DNA of 37,418 nt from CAZUNB01 sp044227985 (GTDB lineage Bacteria > Patescibacteriota > Saccharimonadia > Saccharimonadales > JAGPDM01), in assembly GCA_044227985.1 (NCBI GenBank), contig JBGAVT010000013.1, positions 1 through 37,418 on the forward strand, in the 5' to 3' direction. Of the stretch, positions 1 to 7,128 are shown piece by piece. Numbering within the stretch: the stretch's first letter is position 1; the number at the start of each line of letters is the position of its first letter. Below the pieces are notes generated by a model that worked only from the letters and a program-made list of their open reading frames with translations, was not told the origin of the DNA and did no database searches. Both the position numbers and the translations under genes were made by a program.

Positions 1-77
1 CTCTACAACTGGTGCTTCAACTACTGGTGTCTCTACAACTGGTGGAGTTTCTACTGGGGGTTTTGTAGGGGGTTTTG
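1..77. repeat. 77-bp perfect direct repeat, copy 1
   Basis: Bases 1-77 are identical to 1541-1617; the match may extend left of the window. It encodes the Pro/Val/Glu/Thr-rich spacer in the same reading frame of two neighbouring surface genes. Confidence 0.95.
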
Positions 78-1035
78 TGGGAATTGGAGTGACAGAAGCA
101 GTGTCACACTTGTCGAGCTTAATCTCTTTTGCTGAAGTACAAGCAGTGTTAACAACCTTTGAACTAGCATTGTATTTCGCTTTGATATCAATCTTTAACT
201 CATCACCTGGCTTGAGTTGGTACCAAGCAGCACCGGTTCGATCGGTGTTACCTGTGGCGACAATTTTGCCCCCACTTTTCTTCTGCCATGTACCGCTTAC
301 AAAAGTAGTACCCGCTGGGAGTTTGTCCGAAAGAGCACCGTTAAGAATTACTGTTCCATCATTATCAGTCTGTGATACGAATCGAACAGTATCACCCTTT
401 TCAGCCGAGACATTTTCAACAGCACCGAAGTAAGCGACATCAGTTGAGCCAGTGAGATTCTTCGTCACTTTCTTCTGAATATTGAAGTGGTAACGTTGTG
501 GGGTCAGTGGTTGAGGAGGAACGACTGGAGCAGTTGGATGTGCTTTAATTGGGTTGCCGCAGTCTTTCACTATCGCCCACTTATATTGACCGTTCACAAT
601 CTTGACATAAGAAGCCAGTTTATCGGATCGGAATGAGCTTTGGGTAGTACGAACATAAAAAGTTGTGCCATTGATAGTTTTTTTAGTTGAACCAGCAATA
701 TACTGCCGTCCCATGCTCCAAGCACCGGTTGCAACAATTTTGCCGTTGACCTCAACGTTGCCGTTTCGGTGAACGTAACCATCTACAACCCCTGCGCTAT
801 CATTTGGGTTGATACCGTAGTAATTAAACATGGTTTTCACACCGCCGCTATTTGCATTATAGGCGCCTTGAGCTTGGCCAAGGCTTGAAATACCACAGTT
901 AATAACTGAATTATCACTACAATCACCTGCTTGAGCGTTACTAATTGGAATTAGCACTGCGAACAAGAGAATCAGTAAACCTGAAGCCATCATAAGCTTT
1001 CGATTACTTAAAAAATGTTTAAAATAAGTTACCAT
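1..1035 (-). CDS. Secreted surface protein with Pro/Val/Glu/Thr-rich wall-spanning region (3' end outside window)
   Basis: The frame is open from an ATG at 1035 to the window edge, giving 345 codons; the C-terminus is missing. GAGGAG lies 8 bases before the ATG. A signal peptide covers about residues 1-36 (hydrophobic core LLILLFAVLIPI, probable cleavage after AQA). The middle, about residues 185-320, looks like a DUF11-type or isopeptide-like beta-sandwich (EKGDTVRFVSQT, LKPGDELKIDIKA). After it comes a PTKPPVETPPVVETPVVEAP spacer that also occurs in the downstream surface protein, which ends in an IPKTG sorting signal. By analogy this protein probably ends in a sortase signal just outside the window. 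The ligand is unknown. I see no enzyme motif. Confidence 0.85.
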   Translation of the reverse strand, partial: MVTYFKHFLSNRKLMMASGLLILLFAVLIPISNAQAGDCSDNSVINCGISSLGQAQGAYNANSGGVKTMFNYYGINPNDSAGVVDGYVHRNGNVEVNGKIVATGAWSMGRQYIAGSTKKTINGTTFYVRTTQSSFRSDKLASYVKIVNGQYKWAIVKDCGNPIKAHPTAPVVPPQPLTPQRYHFNIQKKVTKNLTGSTDVAYFGAVENVSAEKGDTVRFVSQTDNDGTVILNGALSDKLPAGTTFVSGTWQKKSGGKIVATGNTDRTGAAWYQLKPGDELKIDIKAKYNASSKVVNTACTSAKEIKLDKCDTASVTPIPTKPPTKPPVETPPVVETPVVEAPVVE

Positions 1036-1143
1036 AACTGACACTCCTCTTATTAACTTGTTACTCAGCACACAAGTGCTTAATAAAATCGATTTTGTAC
1101 TAACAAATAAACAACACGCGATTTACTAATCCACTTATATATC

Positions 1144-1185
1144 ATTATACATATACTTTGCTAAAATACAAATATGTATAAACAT
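1144..1185 (-). promoter_or_regulatory. Promoter and palindromic operator-like site for the 1..1035 gene
   Basis: On the minus strand TTGTAT (1171-1166) and TATAAT (1149-1144) are separated by 16 bases. A short palindrome, ATGT-ATAA-ACAT (1174-1185), sits directly upstream of the -35. The same arrangement precedes the surface gene that starts at 2086. The 5' leader would be about 100 bases. The rest of the 1036-1354 gap holds only the terminator described separately; I see no gene in it. Confidence 0.55.
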
Positions 1186-1294
1186 AACCATTATTAATAT
1201 TCTATCTACCTACAGACACTGAACAACTCGTGCAGTAATCATGATTTGTTCGATTGCTAATCAATCTTATTTAAATGAATTAGACTAGTTCCAA

Positions 1295-1334
1295 CACAAC
1301 AAACAAAACTCGCACTGTATGGACAATGCGAGTT
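1295..1334 (-). terminator. Intrinsic terminator-like hairpin after the 1355..2086 gene
   Basis: AACTCGCA (1307-1314) pairs perfectly with TGCGAGTT (1327-1334), with three further inner pairs. On the minus strand it lies about 20 bases past the stop codon and is followed by the T-rich run TTTTGTTTGTTG. Confidence 0.65.
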
Positions 1335-1354
1335 AGTATCTCTTGTAAACTGTT

Positions 1355-2086
1355 CTACTTATTAAGCAACGTTTTCAAAAGGTTTCGGCGACTCTTTCGT
1401 AGGTAGCCAAATGTTCCAGCGGTTGTACTAAGACCAAGTACTGCTGAGGCAGTGGCTCCAGTTTTAGGGATTGTAGGAGCTGGAGTTGGTGCTGGTGCTG
1501 CAACTACTTCTTCAACAATTGGTGTTGTTTCAACTGGGGTCTCTACAACTGGTGCTTCAACTACTGGTGTCTCTACAACTGGTGGAGTTTCTACTGGGGG
1601 TTTTGTAGGGGGTTTTGGTGTTACAACGCAGCTACCATTTCCACCTTTGATAAAGTCCTTTAGTCCACCGTCAACAAACTTACCATTCTGATACATATAG
1701 TTGGCAGTACCATCAGCTGCACGTGGATTAGTGCTGGCGAGGACGTCAGCTTGATACATACAGTTCGGAATTTGCGTTGTCATTGTGTGGTGACCAGGAG
1801 CAAAATAGCCAGTTTTGTATTTATAAAGAACTTGGTCGTTAATTCCTTCAACTGTCATCCGCTTCCAGACAGCTACCGTCACTGGCGCGGTACAATCCTT
1901 ACCAATAACTTCAAAAGTTGCGGTAATGTTTGAACCATTTGTACTGAATGAACTTCCCCATTTATTTGGTAGAACTTCGCGGACTTCACAACTACCCTTT
2001 GCAGATACTGGCTGCGGGCTAAGAACCGCAAATCCTGCAATTACGCTGATGAATAAACCAAGAACAATATATGTAGTTTTCGACAT
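1355..2086 (-). CDS. Small LPXTG-type surface protein
   Basis: This is a 243-residue secreted protein. I chose the ATG at 2086 because TTGGAG lies six bases before it; a GTG at 2104 would bury that ribosome site inside the gene. The signal peptide is about residues 1-29 (core IVLGLFISVIAGFAVL, ending VSA). The mature part is a compact domain with several cysteines (SCEV, KDC, NCMY, GSCVV). A Pro/Val/Glu/Thr-rich spacer follows at about 154-205. An IPKTG sorting motif is at about 206-210, then a hydrophobic stretch and the basic tail RKSRR, the classic order for sortase anchoring. No sortase gene is in the window. It is paralogous to the gene at 1..1035 in its spacer and promoter, but the mature domains differ. 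Confidence 0.88.
   Translation of the reverse strand: MSKTTYIVLGLFISVIAGFAVLSPQPVSAKGSCEVREVLPNKWGSSFSTNGSNITATFEVIGKDCTAPVTVAVWKRMTVEGINDQVLYKYKTGYFAPGHHTMTTQIPNCMYQADVLASTNPRAADGTANYMYQNGKFVDGGLKDFIKGGNGSCVVTPKPPTKPPVETPPVVETPVVEAPVVETPVETTPIVEEVVAAPAPTPAPTIPKTGATASAVLGLSTTAGTFGYLRKSRRNLLKTLLNK
1541..1617. repeat. 77-bp perfect direct repeat, copy 2
   Basis: Identical to bases 1-77. It encodes the spacer of the 243-residue LPXTG-type protein. Zero mismatches over 77 bp, synonymous positions included, suggests recent duplication or gene conversion. Confidence 0.95.
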
Positions 2087-2115
2087 GAAAATCTCCAATT
2101 TCACTTAATATTAAT

Positions 2116-2158
2116 ATTATACATTAATTTAATAAAAATGCAAATATGTTATAAACAT
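2116..2158 (-). promoter_or_regulatory. Promoter and ATGTT-N3-AACAT operator-like palindrome for the 1355..2086 gene
   Basis: On the minus strand TTGCAT (2143-2138) and TATAAT (2121-2116) are 16 bases apart. A perfect 5-3-5 palindrome, ATGTT-ATA-AACAT (2146-2158), abuts the -35. The block from 2135 to 2158 matches 1163-1185 with one substitution and a one-base gap. Confidence 0.6.
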
Positions 2159-2175
2159 TAGTATAATTAATCTGC

Positions 2176-2181
2176 TATACT
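2176..2181 (+). promoter_or_regulatory. -10 box (TATACT) for the subtilisin-like protease gene
   Basis: TATACT lies 24 bases before the ATG at 2206, in the divergent gap with the 243-residue surface gene. No convincing -35 is visible. The ATGTT-N3-AACAT palindrome at 2146-2158 lies just upstream, so one regulator could affect both genes. Confidence 0.4.
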
Positions 2182-2205
2182 TCAGCTAGAAAAGAAGATA
2201 AAAAT

Positions 2206-4017
2206 ATGAAAAATAAAACTTCATGCTTAAGAATAGCTTCGGTTGCTGGAGTCACTAGCTTGTCTGCAATTATACTGTCAATACCTGCTTTGATGTGGCT
2301 TGCTATGAATTCAACATCACTTATTCCAATAGATCCGACAACTGTTAAACCCGAGAAGATAGTTGTTGTTCAAGAGATAATTAGTCAAAAAAAAGGACAA
2401 AAACAACAAGGCTTAATCAAAAACAACAGCAAATCAGCAGGAGATGCCTCACCTGAGAATCATAAAAAAGAGAAGACTCCGAGCCAAACAAAGATTGCTA
2501 GTCTTAAGAATGGTGAAACATTTCCTCTTCGAATCTATAAGCCATTGTCGACGCCCAATGACCCAAGTGCAGAACAATGGTGGTTTAGTAAAATTGGCCT
2601 CGATAAAACATGGGATAAACCAACTGGTAACTATCAAACGACTTTAGCTATTATTGACACGGGTTTTGCACTAACCCATGAAGAATTTAGTAACCGTTTC
2701 TACCAAAACAGTGGTGAGACTGGCGTTGCAATAACCGAGAATCCAAGCCAACTCAATTGTAGCGATCAGAATATACCACTTACCCAAAATTGTAATAACA
2801 TTGACGATGATTCTGATGGGACTACAGATAACGAATCAGGAGAGACTGAGTACGAAAACCGTTCGTTTCTGAACTGTAGCGACCAACTCTTACCTCTAGA
2901 CAAATCTTGTAACTTAATCGATGATGATGGCAACGGTTTCGCTGATGACGTTAGCGGCTGGGACTTTATCAACGGAGACAAATCACCACAAGCTGGCGAA
3001 ACAAATCCATTAGGTACAGGCACAAAACATGGAAGCTATGTCACTGGTGCGGCAGCGGCCAGCAATAATAACGGCAAAGGCATTGCCGGTGTTGATAGTC
3101 ATACAAAAATACTACCAATCCAAGCGCTTGATGATGATAGTTTTGGACATACTATCAGTGTTGCCCGCTCTGTGCGCTACGCAGCTGCAATGGGTGCCGA
3201 TGTTATAAGCCTCAGTCTTGGCACAGCCTACAATGACCCTTATTTACGTGAAGCAATCTACGATGCACACGCAGCTGGGAGTATCGTTGTCGCAGCGAGT
3301 GGTAACGACGGTTGTAACTGTATTAACTACCCGGCAAACTTCCCAGAAGTTCTGGCGGTTGGTGCCAGTAATCCAAGCGATCAACCATACTCATTTAGTA
3401 ATTATGGAAGTAATCTCGATATTCTAGCTCCTGGGGCTGGTTTTCGTGTACCAACATGGACCTATAATAATCAGACTAGTACCTACGATGACAATATAGC
3501 AGGAACATCGCTATCAACACCTTTAGTGGCAGGAAGTTTGAGTAAACTAAAAAGCTACATGCCAAATGCGACCAATGTAGAATTAATCGGGCTTCTTACT
3601 GAACAGTCCAATCACTTATCATTAAGCTCCAACCAACCACGGACAAACAGTCTTGGTTTTGGCAGACTTGATACGTATAGCTCATTTAATCGGACCCAAT
3701 CACCTTTCAATTTTCCATTAATTTATGGCTTCTCTGGTGTTAGTTCAGGTGGAAAAACTGGCACTCAACCAGAACCAGTTGGACACCAAACTATCGTCCA
3801 TGATTGTCGCGCCCAAGGAAAAATTGGTACGACACCGGTTTGGTTTATCGATGCCAACCCAGACTATTTCACCTCTAGTCAAGCCGAGTGGGAGCGCGAA
3901 AAAGATAGTGGTAAATCAAGCCGACTACTCGGATATTCTTGCCTGGTTCTGCCCGGCGAAACTATCGATAGCTTCCGACAAATTGACCCAATCAAAGAAT
4001 TCATAAAACCGAACTAA
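2206..4017 (+). CDS. Secreted or membrane-anchored subtilisin-like serine protease (S8)
   Basis: A 603-residue peptidase of the S8 (subtilase) family. Residues 12-34 form an uncleaved-looking hydrophobic anchor or signal, followed by a Lys/Gln-rich linker to about 100. The triad is visible: Asp151 in IIDTGF, His275 in KHGSYVTG (family norm HGTHVAG), Ser435 in GTSLSTP; the oxyanion Asn367 is in SGNDG. Between Asp and His there is an Asp-rich insert in which one unit is repeated: NCSDQNIPL...NIDDDSDG (about 184-205) and NCSDQLLPL...LIDDDGNG (about 223-244), which looks like duplicated calcium-binding loops. The roughly 120 residues after the catalytic Ser hold no recognised domain and no sorting signal. 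The ribosome site is weak (AGAAAAGAAG). It converges with the acidic-protein gene 18 bp away. Likely role: maturation or turnover of surface proteins, or an exported protease. Confidence 0.9.
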   Translation: MKNKTSCLRIASVAGVTSLSAIILSIPALMWLAMNSTSLIPIDPTTVKPEKIVVVQEIISQKKGQKQQGLIKNNSKSAGDASPENHKKEKTPSQTKIASLKNGETFPLRIYKPLSTPNDPSAEQWWFSKIGLDKTWDKPTGNYQTTLAIIDTGFALTHEEFSNRFYQNSGETGVAITENPSQLNCSDQNIPLTQNCNNIDDDSDGTTDNESGETEYENRSFLNCSDQLLPLDKSCNLIDDDGNGFADDVSGWDFINGDKSPQAGETNPLGTGTKHGSYVTGAAAASNNNGKGIAGVDSHTKILPIQALDDDSFGHTISVARSVRYAAAMGADVISLSLGTAYNDPYLREAIYDAHAAGSIVVAASGNDGCNCINYPANFPEVLAVGASNPSDQPYSFSNYGSNLDILAPGAGFRVPTWTYNNQTSTYDDNIAGTSLSTPLVAGSLSKLKSYMPNATNVELIGLLTEQSNHLSLSSNQPRTNSLGFGRLDTYSSFNRTQSPFNFPLIYGFSGVSSGGKTGTQPEPVGHQTIVHDCRAQGKIGTTPVWFIDANPDYFTSSQAEWEREKDSGKSSRLLGYSCLVLPGETIDSFRQIDPIKEFIKPN

Positions 4018-4035
4018 TTTTTTGTTCAATATATT

Positions 4036-5493
4036 TTATGCCGCTAAAGCCCACTCTTTTTGAGCCATAATATTGATCAATGTTTCGCTAGCTTCTGCTT
4101 GGGTAGAAACTAGTTCATTAACTCGATCGATTAAATCATCAATCGCAGATGTCGCGATGTGATGATTAATAGATGCTAGAATTTGTGAATAGTAGCTAGT
4201 GAGAACTATTATCGTTTGAGTAGCCTCCTCTTCACCAACTGCGTCGAGAGTATTTGTAATATTTTCCATAGCAGCCGCAGATATAATAACTACAGCTTGT
4301 TGGACTGTTTCTTGTGTATCTTCTACTTCTGTCTTTACCACTGATACGACTTCAAGCATATTTACATGATCTTCTATTGAAATTCCTAATTGTTCGATTA
4401 TCTGTTGTGTTACTTCGCCATCGCTATCAGTAATATCTACTATTTGTGCCGCTGCAAGCATGTCTTCCAGTAATTCGTCAGCTGTATTGCTCTGGTCTTC
4501 CGCTAATGGGTTCATCTTCTGATATATCTTCGTAACTTGTGACAGAACCCGTACCATATCATCGTCGGCTACTATGTCCTCTAGCCGATCAATAGTAATT
4601 TCCCCTGTATCTTGCAGATGCTCTTGATCGGCTGCACTGACTTCTAGTTCGATTAACTCGGAACCATCCGGCTCTACAATATCGTTTGTTGGCTCTGCTA
4701 AGTCTGAAGGTTTTTGCTGGTTATAAAGTGCTTCGACCTCCTCGACGCTAGCTGATGCCAGGTATTGTTCAACTTCGGAGACAAGCTCCATCGCTTCATC
4801 ATGAATAATTACTTCTGCTATCTGCCCAACAACATCATACTCAACTAGAAGTCCAGCTATCTGTTTTGCTTGATCTTGTAAATCTTCAGGTGATACTTCA
4901 GTAGTTGCATCTGCGACTATGCTATCAGGAAGTACCAATTCAACTTTCTGTCGGTCAACTTCCGCTACGTATTTGGCATACTCACTATCGAATACTGTAA
5001 GTATATTCTCGCTACCCACCACTTTGTCTTCTAGCCAATGCCCAGTGACATAATAATCAGGCCCCATAACAGCTTGAGCTGCTATTATTGCCGCAACAGG
5101 GTCGCCACCAACTTCTTCAGCACTCGGGGTCTGTTTTTCTGCATAATCAGTAACCTCAATAGAACTAGAAACAGAACTCTTCATTGTTTCAGAGACTGTT
5201 GTTTTAACCTCAGTAGAAATGACTGCACCAATTGCATTTTCAGGGATTTTATCAATGGCTGCAGCAACTGAAGACGCTACCCTTCCTGCAATCCCTTGCT
5301 CAGCATGTAGCCCGCTTGCCCACAGCCCTGCTTGCTCTATCAAGTCATCGATTGCCTGAGGAGATATACCTTCCCTCTCAGGGCTTGTTGGTTCTCCGTC
5401 TTGGTTAGCTGACATCTGATCAATAGCCGGCAACGAACCAGGTTGTTGGAGTCCGTTTAATGATGGTGGACTATCCATGCTGCTTGGCATCAT
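4036..5493 (-). CDS. Acidic helical protein of unknown function
   Basis: 485 residues; I do not recognise the family. The start ATG (5493, followed by a second ATG) has AGGA eight bases upstream. There is no signal peptide and no membrane segment, so it is probably cytoplasmic unless exported by another route. The first 45 residues are Pro/Ser-rich and probably disordered. The rest is strongly acidic (Glu/Asp/Val/Ile/Ala-rich) and predicted largely helical by composition, with loosely similar blocks around paired acidic residues (for example DDLIEQ near 48 and DDLIDRVNEL near 455). The gene has its own promoter, micro-ORF and pairing leader upstream and converges on the subtilase gene. Confidence 0.75.
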   Translation of the reverse strand: MMPSSMDSPPSLNGLQQPGSLPAIDQMSANQDGEPTSPEREGISPQAIDDLIEQAGLWASGLHAEQGIAGRVASSVAAAIDKIPENAIGAVISTEVKTTVSETMKSSVSSSIEVTDYAEKQTPSAEEVGGDPVAAIIAAQAVMGPDYYVTGHWLEDKVVGSENILTVFDSEYAKYVAEVDRQKVELVLPDSIVADATTEVSPEDLQDQAKQIAGLLVEYDVVGQIAEVIIHDEAMELVSEVEQYLASASVEEVEALYNQQKPSDLAEPTNDIVEPDGSELIELEVSAADQEHLQDTGEITIDRLEDIVADDDMVRVLSQVTKIYQKMNPLAEDQSNTADELLEDMLAAAQIVDITDSDGEVTQQIIEQLGISIEDHVNMLEVVSVVKTEVEDTQETVQQAVVIISAAAMENITNTLDAVGEEEATQTIIVLTSYYSQILASINHHIATSAIDDLIDRVNELVSTQAEASETLINIMAQKEWALAA

Positions 5494-5559
5494 TTCTGCT
5501 GTCCTAAATTATAGTTAGTAACTACTAAAAAACTTTTTGTGATTTTGATTTTGAATAAG

Positions 5560-5634
5560 TTAACGAGAGGCGAAAAAGAAAGGTAGACTAAAAAATCCTA
5601 GGAATAGGTTTTGATTTTGGGCTGATTGATTCAT
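5560..5634 (-). CDS. Phe-rich 24-codon leader micro-ORF
   Basis: ATG at 5634 to TAA at 5560 encodes 24 residues, six of them Phe (LFLGFF, LPFFFA). AAAGG lies eight bases before the ATG. It sits between a TTGACA promoter (5665-5693) and the acidic-protein gene (ATG at 5493). Its ribosome site pairs with its own codons 17-19. The Phe clusters recall the leader peptides of attenuated phenylalanine operons (PheL, PheM), but the gene downstream is not a Phe gene, and a T-rich strand yields TTT/TTC by chance. Whether it is translated is unproven. Confidence 0.35.
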   Translation of the reverse strand: MNQSAQNQNLFLGFFSLPFFFASR

Positions 5635-5648
5635 ATCGGCTACCTTTC
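5578..5648 (-). promoter_or_regulatory. SD-sequestering leader hairpin before the acidic-protein gene
   Basis: On the minus strand GAAAGGTAG (5648-5640) is perfectly complementary to CTACCTTTC (5586-5578), with a 53-base loop; TTTTTCG follows the second arm. The first arm holds the micro-ORF's ribosome site. The arrangement resembles an attenuator or translational switch. Confidence 0.4.
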
Positions 5649-5664
5649 AATTAATAGTCTCTAA

Positions 5665-5693
5665 AAAATAACATCTCAAAAGTTCTTTGTCAA
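5665..5693 (-). promoter_or_regulatory. Promoter for micro-ORF and acidic-protein gene
   Basis: A perfect TTGACA (5693-5688) and TATTTT (5670-5665) with a 17-base spacer. Transcription would begin near 5658, about ten bases before the leader hairpin. Confidence 0.5.
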
Positions 5694-5724
5694 ATAATCT
5701 TACTAATTTGAGCTCTTAATCAAT

Positions 5725-5746
5725 TCAACTTTGATAACAAAGTTGA
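5725..5746. promoter_or_regulatory. Perfect 9-4-9 inverted repeat upstream of promoter
   Basis: TCAACTTTG-ATAA-CAAAGTTGA lies about 30 bp upstream of the TTGACA at 5688-5693. Neither strand has a T-run after it, so it fits a DNA-binding site better than a terminator. Confidence 0.4.
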
Positions 5747-5829
5747 GCAAACTACTGGGCTTTCACGTCGCTAGATATGTTCATTGTAAAATGGAACAAT
5801 CACAAACAGAACTCGCAGCTTATAGCTAC

Positions 5830-5982
5830 TCAAACACTGTTTGTATCATTATTGTGTATTTTACATTCACATCCTGGCTTTGGCTCTTGTGCGCCCAGAC
5901 CAAGGTCATCGAAACTATAATTGGCTTTCGGCTTAGGTCGAGCATCCGCAAAAACTGAGAAATAATTTATATTATTATCCAT
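5830..5982 (-). CDS. Putative 50-residue small protein
   Basis: ATG at 5982 to TGA at 5830. The protein begins MDNNINYFSVFADARPKP and ends GCECKIHNNDTNSV. The central part (about 17-40) is rich in Lys, Pro, Gly and Asp and has the varied codon and residue use of a real gene, unlike the other frames here. Two close cysteines (CEC) near the C-terminus could bind metal, form a disulfide or be modified. No signal peptide and no Shine-Dalgarno site; the start lies in the loop of a long stem-loop. An in-frame stop occurs six codons upstream, so the ATG is the only good start. Family not recognised. A plus-strand frame covering the same bases looks like a shadow. Confidence 0.45.
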   Translation of the reverse strand: MDNNINYFSVFADARPKPKANYSFDDLGLGAQEPKPGCECKIHNNDTNSV

Positions 5983-6056
5983 GCGTGATGAGGACAGTCT
6001 TTAGACCGACCAGCGGGAGTTCCGCAAGAACCAAAGATAATAAGATAAATTATTTC
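5959..6056 (-). promoter_or_regulatory. Long stem-loop spanning the start of the 50-residue small gene
   Basis: Bases 5959-5979 and 6036-6056 are inverted repeats of 21 bp with one mismatch. On the minus strand the first arm is upstream of the small gene and the second arm covers its codons 2-8. The 56-base loop holds the ATG and nested short hairpins (GTCT-TT-AGAC; GCGG-GAGTT-CCGC, which overlaps an alternative GTTC/GAAC pairing). It fits a leader controlling translation start, or an uncharacterised structured RNA. No known riboswitch or ribozyme consensus was matched. Confidence 0.5.
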
Positions 6057-6089
6057 ATCATGTTTTGAAGGTAGTGAGAGAGCTTTGTG

Positions 6090-6111
6090 TTACTTTGCCG
6101 GTGCAAAGTAA
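6090..6111. repeat. Perfect hairpin TTACTTTGC-CGGT-GCAAAGTAA
   Basis: A 9-4-9 inverted repeat about 80 bases past the stop of the 165-residue membrane protein gene, without a T-run on either side. A related hairpin with the same TTACTTT start lies at 34160-34181. I see no gene in the rest of 6057-6187. Confidence 0.6.
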
Positions 6112-6187
6112 TGAATACTTATGGTGATTAGAAGTACGTCCACCGTGTCGACTAATTACGCTTGCCTCAGTGGTTTGTCGATACTCA

Positions 6188-6685
6188 TTATGGGCTTGCG
6201 TACACCAGGCTGGCATCTATAGCTAAACTCTTTACCACTGTCTTGCCATCCTTTTTAGTAACATCGCACACAAAGAGTACAGAGCTATCATCGTCTTTAT
6301 TTTTACCATTCCATTGGAAGGTCGCTTCACCTTCACCAGTCTCGGTCAGATAATCATTGTAATTCCATATATCGATTATTGATACTTTTTTAGTGTTTAT
6401 ATAATTTTTTAAAATTATAAAATCTTGACACGTTTTGTCTGCGTCTGACTTAGTAATTTTTGTCTGGTTGGGCTGGGCTTCCTCTTTTTTTGGCTGGGTG
6501 TCTTTAGCTATTGGTTTAGACTGTTGTACTTGCTGTTGGCTATTGTCGCTATTAGCAAAGTAAAACACAACTGAACCTAGAAAAATTATGCCTAGAAAAA
6601 GTACAGCAAAGACTGAACCTACAATTATTAACGCTTTTTGATTGTTAGACTTATTACCGTCTGGCTTTTTATTATTGTCATTCAT
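6188..6685 (-). CDS. Small single-pass membrane protein, unknown function
   Basis: 165 residues. The N-terminus is Asn/Lys-rich; one strong membrane segment lies at about 18-48 (ALIIVGSVFAVLFLGIIFLG). A Gln/Lys/Pro-rich linker (about 50-80) leads to an extracellular domain of about 85 residues with two Cys (TCQDF, LFVCDV) that could form a disulfide. By charge the protein is N-in/C-out. There is no clear ribosome site. It starts 43 bases after the receiver-protein gene and is probably the last gene of the pyrG transcript. Family not recognised. Confidence 0.75.
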   Translation of the reverse strand: MNDNNKKPDGNKSNNQKALIIVGSVFAVLFLGIIFLGSVVFYFANSDNSQQQVQQSKPIAKDTQPKKEEAQPNQTKITKSDADKTCQDFIILKNYINTKKVSIIDIWNYNDYLTETGEGEATFQWNGKNKDDDSSVLFVCDVTKKDGKTVVKSLAIDASLVYASP

Positions 6686-6727
6686 TTTATGACACTTTTT
6701 ATTTTACTACCTGAAATATAGATAAAA

Positions 6728-7108
6728 CTACTTGATGTTTAGGTGGTGCTTGATACGATCAATAACATCAGCAATAACAACTTGTGACTTAACAAGGTAA
6801 TCATCAGCGCCAAGCTGTTCGGCTTTTTCTTTGTCTTTTGGCTGGCTAAGAGCAGTCAGCATTACAATCTTTATATTAACAGTTTCAGGGGTATTGCGGA
6901 GGATGTCGAGCACGTCAAAACCACTTATCTTCGGCATCATGACATCTAGTAAAATAAGTTCAGGCCGATAATCAACTGCTGCACTCAATGCATCTTCGCC
7001 ATTAGGGACTCGTTTAACTTCAAAACCTTCAGCTTCAAGTCGCGCTTGATAAACAGCCGCTAAGCCATCATCATCTTCAACCATCAAAATTTTGTGTTTT
7101 CTATCCAT
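6728..7108 (-). CDS. Stand-alone response-regulator receiver protein (CheY-like)
   Basis: 126 residues, a single REC domain and nothing else. The acidic pocket is Glu11/Asp12/Asp13 (MVEDDD), the phosphoacceptor is Asp55 (LLDVMMP), the switch Thr is 85 (MLTAL) and the invariant Lys is 107 (LVKS). It therefore looks able to be phosphorylated. With no DNA-binding or enzyme domain it must act by protein contact or as a phosphorelay intermediate. No histidine kinase is in the window. AGGGG lies about 11 bases before the ATG. It starts 20 bases after the pyrG stop, so it is probably co-transcribed, though no functional link to CTP synthesis is evident. Confidence 0.9.
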   Translation of the reverse strand: MDRKHKILMVEDDDGLAAVYQARLEAEGFEVKRVPNGEDALSAAVDYRPELILLDVMMPKISGFDVLDILRNTPETVNIKIVMLTALSQPKDKEKAEQLGADDYLVKSQVVIADVIDRIKHHLNIK

Positions 7109-7128
7109 TACTATGCAATCCCCTAATG

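Noticed and set aside
594..782. 62-codon minus-strand frame
   Set aside because: It lies in a different frame inside the long surface gene 1..1035, which has a signal peptide and a ribosome site.
1452..1691. Plus-strand Gly/Val/Thr-rich frame of 79 codons
   Set aside because: It is the antisense image of the Pro/Val/Glu/Thr spacer of the surface protein.
5731..5958. Plus-strand frame of 75 codons starting at TTG
   Set aside because: It begins inside a hairpin, has no ribosome site, has random-looking Cys/Trp-rich composition and mostly overlaps the more protein-like 50-codon minus-strand frame.
5980..6035. RNase P RNA, hammerhead or riboswitch in the loop region
   Set aside because: Fragments such as GAGGACAGTC and TGATGAG recall RNase P and hammerhead cores, but the remaining conserved elements are missing on both strands.
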